Assembly: GCA_948470475.1 (NCBI GenBank)
Contig: OX419346.1
Location: forward strand, 4,914,495-4,978,494
Length of the DNA: 64,000 nt
Direction: 5' to 3'
Source: Galaxea fascicularis
Taxonomy: Eukaryota; Cnidaria; Anthozoa; Scleractinia; Euphylliidae
Part shown: in pieces, positions 59,101 to 64,000 of the stretch
Position numbering within the stretch: position 1 is the stretch's first letter
Layout of the letters: each line of letters opens with the position of its first letter
The notes under the pieces: generated by a model
What the model saw: the letters and a program-made list of their open reading frames with translations, nothing else
What the model was told of the DNA's origin: nothing
The model's database searches: none
Position numbers and translations under genes: made by a program

Positions 59101-62100
59101 CCATGTGATCGTAAGGGCTTATTTTCCTAGTTTCGCCGGCTACGATTTTCCGGTAAAAAAGAGAAAATGTAGGGAAGGGGGGAGGGAATGGTGTTGTTAC
59201 CCCTCCCCCCCCCCTTCAGTGCCGTCTACTTTCGTGGATTCTCCTTCTACTTACACGTAAAATCTTCTTGACAACCGTGTACACCTGTAACTACAGAACA
59301 GTGTCCTTGACATTTTTGTGTTTACGTACATGGAGAACTCAAATGAATTCAAGGTAAACTCAAATCACAGCCGTGAACTTGTAGGAGAAGTTTGTCAGTG
59401 GTGACTGTTGGGGCTAAGAGGGTTAATAGGCGCCACCTTCAGAGATACAGTACTTACAGAGGATGGTTTTTGAACTCCCCAATGCTGGTGGGTAAAGGCT
59501 TCTCGAGAAGCTTGTCTGACGGGAAAATAAAACTATCTTCATAAAACAAGACCGCAGTTTTATTGTAACTTGTACAAGACGTAAAGCAGAGAAAGCATAA
59601 TGATAATGGCAATGATGATGGCGACGACGATGATGATGATGATGACGATGATGACGACAAAGATGATGACGATGACGATGACGACGATGATGATAACGAT
59701 GATGACGATGAGTCGAGATAGTGAGTGACTAGAGAGTAACAAAGGTTACAGCAATTGCACAACAAAGTGAACGCCACAAGCAAACATACCTTCGATGTGG
59801 GAGTCTTCCATTTCATCCATTTTCTGGCAAAAGTGAGTTAAATGATTATGTTATAATGACGATTAGAAGTTGAGAAAATCTGATAAAATCTATAATCGTA
59901 TGCATATTGTCAAGACACTTTCAAATACCAAACCGACTGTTGCTTTCACTGTCGTGTACCAAAACTCTGGACAACAGACGGACCATGCAACGACAAAAAA
60001 GTAAAGGTAAAGAAATTTTATTTATACGCTGTGGCAATTTTAAAGCTGTAAGCTTGTAGTGTTGGTTTTTCAGGAGAGGGGAAAACCAGAGAACCTGGGG
60101 AAAAGCCTCTCGGAGCAAGGAAGAGAGAACCAACAAACTCAGTCCACATGAGACGCCGGTGGGAGGCGAGTGCTGTCACCACTGCGCCAACCCTGCTCCC
60201 CCCAACATAAAACAAAACAACACTTTTAAGCCCGCAGTCAGTAAGTAATAACGTTAGCAGAGGATGGTGCTAGAGAAAATGCAGTTTACTTGACGCTACA
60301 CTGGTCGCGCACGAACAGCTATACATCAGCTCGCGATTGCTAGCGTTGGTTAGCGTTGGAAAATCGTGTAAAAACTGACCTTATTTTTGGACTTGTAAGG
60401 CCTAAGTGTGTCCTCCCACCACTCAGCATCAATGCGGAGCTTCCTTGTCTTGGACATCCAAGAAGATGCATACCTATTGGTTACGTCTTTTATCGAATTT
60501 TCTGAGGATGGAAAAATATCCTAAGAGTAAGATCACTCAGATCATGGTACATCAAAGGAACCGAGAAATCTTTGCCCAGAGTGGATTCCTCGGTTGCTTT
60601 GATGCGCCATCACATGAGTGATCTTGGATCACTGATCCTGATCTGGATCATCCCGAAGGAACGCACCCTTAAATACATGTGCAGTGACTGGCAAAAATCA
60701 CACTACACAAAAGGCAAATTAATTAGCAACCAAAAGAAACAACCTACAGTTTACCTGTAAATGCATTTACATCGTAGGTAACCAGTCATAAAATTGAACT
60801 TACTGTTATCAAATGCAACAACATAGACAAGTGGTTGGGTGGCCTGTTTTTCACACAGTTCAGGATGGTTAATACTGGAAGATTCAAGATGAACACCTAA
60901 AAAGCAATTAATATTAAAAACCGAATTTTTAACTATCCTACAGCAATCTGGACCTTGATAACTACTGCTTAATACTGTACAGCTGTATGTCCTGCAGGGT
61001 GCATACACTTTTTTCGGCCAAAAATTCAAGGACTTTTCGAGACTTTTTAAGGAGACATTTTTCCATCTTTTTAAGGACTCCAAGAGGCAAAATCAAGCCA
61101 ATATATTGTACATGTAATGCCACATCATATGCCCAAAGTAGAGAGTGTGGCAATTTTCATCTCAGACACTTCTGAAGCTTTGTTGGATAGGATTGGCAAC
61201 AAATTTCAAGGACTTTCTAGCACTGACTGCAATTTTCTAGGACTTTTAAGGCCTTGAATTTTTATTGTGACATTCAAGGACTTTCAAGGACTTTCAAGGC
61301 TCATGCAAACCCTGGTCCTATGTTATCTCCTGTGCATTGGCTGGTAAAGAAAGTATTCAGATCAACTTACTGGTCCACTTCTTTTCAGCTGGTAAATACA
61401 CTTCCACCCACCAGTTGGAATCTATTTCAAGATAAAAAAGATATATTAAGAATAATTATATTAACGATAGATGTCCAGGTATTCCAGCTATATCATAGCA
61501 AGTCATAAGCCAATTTCTGCACTCAGCTGTTCACGTAAAATGTTTCTACATACACCTAACAAAAACATAATTAAATCACAGAAATTAACTCAAACCTTGC
61601 TCATTGGAACCATCTCTAAGACAGGTTACAGTGCCATCAGACTCATCTGAACTGATAATCTTTACAGCCCTCTTCTTGCATTTAGATGACCCAAGGGATT
61701 GTCTTTTTCTGACCAATGGTTTGGCGGTAACTTCAAAATCACTATCATTGTCCACAAGATCTACAAAGGAAACACCACTGCTCCCACTTGGTGAAACACT
61801 GTCACTTTCTGTTGACCTCTTTTTCCTGGCCAGAGGAGTTTTTCCTTTACTCTTGGAGCATTCTTTGGTTGTCTTGGTTTCATTAAACTCTTCCACACTG
61901 TCGCTGTCATTTGATTGGTCATTCCAATCTTCGTCATCCTCAATTTCACTTTCATTATCACTTAACGAGTAATCAACCTTCCTTCGTTTACGCAAAGGTC
62001 TTGAATTCTTATTCTTCTTCTTTGTCATGTTACCATTCCTGGCATCCTTTAATTCTTTTTCTCTGCTCATGTCAACTTGACCCTTTCCCTTGGGCGTCTT

Positions 62101-63841
62101 AGGAGAATGCTTTGTTTTATTTAATTTCTTGTTTTCCTTTTCCATACATTTCTTCACTTTTCCTTCATTCTGTTTTGCATCATTGAGTTCACTGTCTTCC
62201 ACAGAGACTACTGAATTTCTGACTAGTGATTTAACTTCACTCTTTACTTTGACATCCTTACTTCCACCTGATTTTTTAGCTGCTGCTTTGACTGTCTTTA
62301 CTTTGTTTTCTTTTTTAACATCCTTCTTAGTTACAACTGCCTTCTCTTTCTTAGCTTGGCCTGGTGCAGTCAAATTTTCCTCAGATATAGTCTCGCCTGG
62401 CGTGTTCCCCTTGGACATCTTTTTTTGATTCTGTAAAAGAAAAAATAGCAGTTAAAGTCACATGACAAGAGTTAACATCAACCTGAACACATGGTAATAG
62501 GTGGTTATGGGAAACACGTTAGATCTATACCAGGCTCAACAACAACCTCAAGGAGTGTTTGTTTTGTTTGAGGGTTACTTGACTTTACTTGGAAAAAAAA
62601 GAATTTAAAAATGTTTAAAAAAAATACATTTATGGCCTGCACAACAAGATATAAATGATCTTTAATTCATTATGCATAATGGTGTAAAAATATTGGGCAC
62701 AATGTATGTAGAAACTGGAATAGCTGTCATGTGACAAACATTGAAATATGAGATCTTCATGTGGTAGAGAAAAGAGACGATTCAGTTTTGTTGGGAACGA
62801 AAGCGGTTGTTGTAAGATTTTCTCAATTTTGGAGCGATTAAACGGTTGAAGAGCTTCATTTGTGTATGATTGTTTACAGTGTAATTACATGTAGGAGCTG
62901 ATCACTCACTTTTTTGCTGGATTTAGCCTCAACATCATCTTTAACAGATAAGGGCTGAAATAATTATCAAAACACAAGTTACAGTGTTCATGTAAAACAA
63001 AGACAATCAGTAAAACCAAAATACCCTCTGTGGGGAATGGATACATTGTATTTCTCGGAACCACACCTTGGAGACCACTAGGTACATGTAAAGATTGGAG
63101 CAAAAGGAGTACAAGAAGTGGTCCAGTGCACAGTAAGAGAAACTCACCTGCATAGAATACACAAGTCTTGTGAGTAATCCAAGTGCTCTGAGTATGGCAA
63201 CCAACACCTGAATAAATAAAGTATTATTAGTAACTTTAAACATTCGGTCGAATGATATTACAGGTGTAAATGAAAAAAAAAATGAAAAAAAGTAACTTAC
63301 AGTGTGACAACAGATGAATGTCATTCAGTGTAGAAACTTTAAACAAAAAAGACTCAAACCTCTGATAAATTTCCCAGTTTAGGAATTTGCTTATCAATCT
63401 GCAAAACAAGGCATTTAAAAAAAACACTGCATAAGGTTGTGGATACATGTACACACTGCACTGTATTATACTGTATTGTGATTGCCAGTTGACCTGATGT
63501 CCAACAGGGAGGTTGTACAAAACGTACAAAGATAATTAACTTAAATGCTGTCTCATGCATATAGTTGTAGCCACAACTTTACCTTCAGCAGAGTACAATC
63601 ATGTAATTTAGCCAAGCAGTAAGTGCTTTCTGAAACACACTTATCCTGGTTAAGTCCCTTTCTGCCATTCTCTGAAACCATGATGGTTTTCTACACTTCT
63701 GCACACAGACACAAACACCCTAAACATTGCACTGTCACACAAAATTAATGTTTTTCACTCTCTTGGACTGCTTTTAAAATCAATCTTACCTGTTTTTCCC
63801 CAGTTCTGGCATCATCAGTGCTTGAAAACTTACTGTGAAAC
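51959..63841 (-). CDS. XPC: XPC / Rad4 DNA-damage recognition protein (N-terminus beyond window)
   Basis: XPC, with RAD23 and centrin-2, finds helix-distorting lesions and starts global genome nucleotide excision repair. Exons (minus strand, gene order): 63841-63790, 63398-63360, 63207-63148, 62954-62910, 62430-61596, 61421-61371, 60896-60755, 60473-60380, 59823-59790, 59515-59458, 58908-58874, 58435-58359, 57245-57201, 57088-57044, 56745-56656, 55710-55629, 54769-54676, 54002-53909, 53324-53235, 52099-51959. All junctions are GT/AG and in phase, giving about 730 residues. Motifs in order: [16 protein letters not shown] and [13 protein letters not shown] (transglutaminase-like fold, no catalytic triad expected), [18 protein letters not shown], then BHD1 ([33 protein letters not shown]), BHD2 ([15 protein letters not shown]) and BHD3 ([43 protein letters not shown]). 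The tail [19 protein letters not shown] also fits. The end is uncertain: either read-through to TAG at 51961-51959 or splicing at GTATTG (52014) to an unseen last exon. Confidence 0.93.
52160..52400. repeat. CCAAT-rich interspersed repeat
   Basis: Contains AATGAGTGTCGAAAAACC, several CCAATCA / ATTGG motifs and a GCGCG-rich core (AAATGCGCGCGTGCATC). The same components recur at 42800-42925 and partly at 26440-26500. It lies just upstream of the last XPC exon in gene direction. Confidence 0.5.
55835..55906 (-). tRNA. tRNA-like sequence, unit 1 (probably SINE head or tRNA pseudogene)
   Basis: Has a paired acceptor stem (GGCTTCA with TGAAGTC), A box TAGCTCAGTTGGTAGAGC, B box GGTTCAAACC and a good T arm. 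The anticodon stem is only four pairs (TCGC/GCGA) closed by an A-C mismatch, and the position expected to be U33 is C, so an anticodon cannot be assigned with confidence. Pol III promoter elements look intact. Confidence 0.55.
56087..56158 (-). tRNA. tRNA-like sequence, unit 2
   Basis: Same as the copy 252 bp away except for one change in the T loop region (GGTTCAAGCC). The same faulty anticodon loop is shared, which argues for an amplified tRNA-derived element rather than a pair of working tRNA genes. Confidence 0.5.
56892..56996. mobile_element. short hairpin element in XPC intron
   Basis: AACAGTTAGATTATGAGCTC and its exact complement flank a loop of about 5 bp (GTGC); outer parts of the arms pair imperfectly (CTTCTTGGCGTC with GACCTCAAGAAG). 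It lies 48 bp from XPC exon 57088-57044. Confidence 0.75.
58641..58679. repeat. (ATC)n/(ATT)n microsatellite
   Basis: ATC triplets change to ATT triplets part-way. Within an XPC intron. Confidence 0.9.
59595..59712. repeat. (GAT/GAC)n microsatellite
   Basis: About 38 imperfect GAT or GAC triplets. They create false poly-Ser, poly-Val and poly-Ile frames on the minus strand. Located in the XPC intron between exons 59823-59790 and 59515-59458. Confidence 0.9.
60010..60200 (-). mobile_element. tRNA-derived SINE
   Basis: Minus-strand sequence begins GGGTTGGCGCAGTGGTGA (A-box-like tRNA head) and continues ACTCGCCTCCCACCGG, then a body with GTTTGTTGGTTCTCTC, CTCCGAGAGGCTTTTCCCC and GGTTTTCCCCTCTCC, ending in CCAACACTACAAGC and an AT-rich tail. 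Head-then-body order matches widespread invertebrate SINEs. The B box seems to be lost in a small deletion. Confidence 0.7.
60525..60680. mobile_element. inverted-repeat element in XPC intron
   Basis: AAGATCACTCAGATCATGGT with GCATCAAAGCAACCGAG-type sequence at 60529-60566 is mirrored at 60588-60624; beyond it lies GATCACTGATCCTGATCTGG and GGATCATCCCGAAGGAACGC. Probably one or two nested MITEs. Confidence 0.6.
60755..60896 (-). CDS. XPC: XPC exon with internal decoy donor
   Basis: Encodes [20 protein letters not shown], the conserved strand region of the Rad4 core, and ends TACAG|GTAAAC in phase 2, which fits the next exon ([16 protein letters not shown]). A good internal donor (AACA|GTAAGT at 60804/60803) would break the frame with that exon. 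The residues between the two sites (GYLRCKCIY) are unlike the VRDVT consensus that usually stands here. Confidence 0.8.
60995..61314. mobile_element. MITE-like element with CAGGG termini and AAGGACTTT repeats
   Basis: Starts CAGGGTGCATAC and ends CATGCAAACCCTG; GTCCT occurs just outside both ends (60989-60993 and 61315-61319). The motif CAAGGACTTT is repeated at least five times near the ends. The pattern is hAT-like but the superfamily is not certain. It lies between XPC exons 61421-61371 and 60896-60755. Confidence 0.6.
61596..62430 (-). CDS. XPC: XPC large charged linker exon
   Basis: An exon of 835 nt starting after TTTTACAG and ending CAAG|GTTTGA. It encodes a Lys-, Ser- and Glu-rich disordered segment with a basic nuclear-localisation-like cluster ([11 protein letters not shown]) followed by an acidic stretch ([13 protein letters not shown]). 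It corresponds to the long linker inserted in the transglutaminase-like domain of animal XPC. The internal ATG at 62418 is not the gene start: the exon joins in phase 0 to 62954-62910. Confidence 0.92.
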
Positions 63842-64000
63842 CTGAGAAAAGCACGAAAGGCAATAGACCAAACTTTGTATTGCTACATAATACAAGATCT
63901 TTTTGTCTCAATAGCCACAGCAGACGGTGATCCTCTACAACCTCAACAGGCGCAACTCCATAGCCATTGACTGAAGGATGCCAATGACAAGATTTAATAA
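63842..64000 (-). other. XPC: right edge, XPC upstream exon not resolved
   Basis: The next XPC exon upstream must end in phase 2. No segment here gives both a good donor and a recognisable Rad4 motif, so the remaining N-terminal exons are taken to lie beyond the window. Confidence 0.4.

Larger units (their letters stand above)
53909..59515 (-). other. XPC: XPC BHD1-BHD2-BHD3 DNA-binding region
   Basis: Beta-hairpin domains 1-3 hold undamaged and damaged DNA and insert a hairpin at the lesion. BHD1: exons from 59515 to 57201. BHD2: 57088 to 56656, shortened in its linker compared with human. BHD3: 55710 to 53909. All conserved blocks are present and uninterrupted by stops, so the gene looks functional. 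Confidence 0.85.

Noticed and set aside
59454..59816. Frame with long poly-Ser run on the minus strand
   Set aside because: The Ser tract is the GAT/GAC microsatellite. Only its two ends are real XPC exons (59823-59790 and 59515-59458), and they are in different frames.
63575..63625. Possible 47-nt XPC exon on the minus strand ([15 protein letters not shown])
   Set aside because: It has acceptable splice borders, but its open frame does not match the phase-0 junction between exons 63841-63790 and 63398-63360, and it resembles no Rad4 motif.
1..64000. Prokaryotic-style systems (CRISPR, operons, phage) and viral or toxin genes
   Set aside because: None seen. The repeats are microsatellites, minisatellites or transposable elements, and the genes are animal, intron-containing housekeeping genes.

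Overview
This is eukaryotic, animal DNA: AT-rich, intron-rich and full of short non-autonomous transposable elements. Repeat families reminiscent of anthozoan genomes, together with the divergence of the three genes, suggest a cnidarian, most likely a stony coral or sea anemone. That assignment is an inference; no marker gene in the window settles it. Most long open frames in the window are chance frames in introns or repeats. The real genes were rebuilt exon by exon from splice sites, reading phase and family motifs.

Three conserved genes were found. (1) Minus strand, 10183-18509 plus a 5' UTR exon ending at 20450: CENPK, a subunit of the inner-kinetochore CENP-H/I/K complex. Eleven coding exons keep phase throughout and encode 322 residues. 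(2) Plus strand, about 27484-46389: HBP1, an HMG-box transcription factor with an AXH domain. Seven well-supported exons (41036-46389) are preceded by two phase-compatible candidate exons, the second of which encodes a C2H2 zinc finger that I do not know from vertebrate HBP1. (3) Minus strand, about 51959-63841 and running off the right edge: XPC/Rad4, the damage sensor of global genome nucleotide excision repair. Twenty phase-consistent exons cover the region from the transglutaminase-like fold to the C-terminus; the N-terminus lies outside the window.

Layout: 1-10180 is gene-free and carries MITEs, a CR1-like LINE fragment and a minisatellite. 10180-20500 is CENPK. About 20450-20910 is a likely promoter region, possibly shared head-to-head by CENPK and HBP1. 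20900-46700 is HBP1 with very large introns (6.0 and 7.1 kb). 46700-51900 is a spacer between the tails of HBP1 and XPC, holding a broken Tc1-like transposase, foldback elements and an orphan Ser/Thr-rich frame. 51960-64000 is XPC, whose introns contain a tandem array of tRNA-like units, a tRNA-derived SINE and several foldback elements.

The genes do not form a pathway. CENPK acts in chromosome segregation, HBP1 in cell-cycle and transcriptional control, and XPC in DNA repair. I saw no CRISPR array, operon, virus or toxin gene. The points most worth a second look are the predicted zinc-finger/AXH/HMG-box architecture of HBP1, a foldback retroelement with 72-bp perfect arms and 14-bp target duplications, and the tandem tRNA-like array inside XPC.
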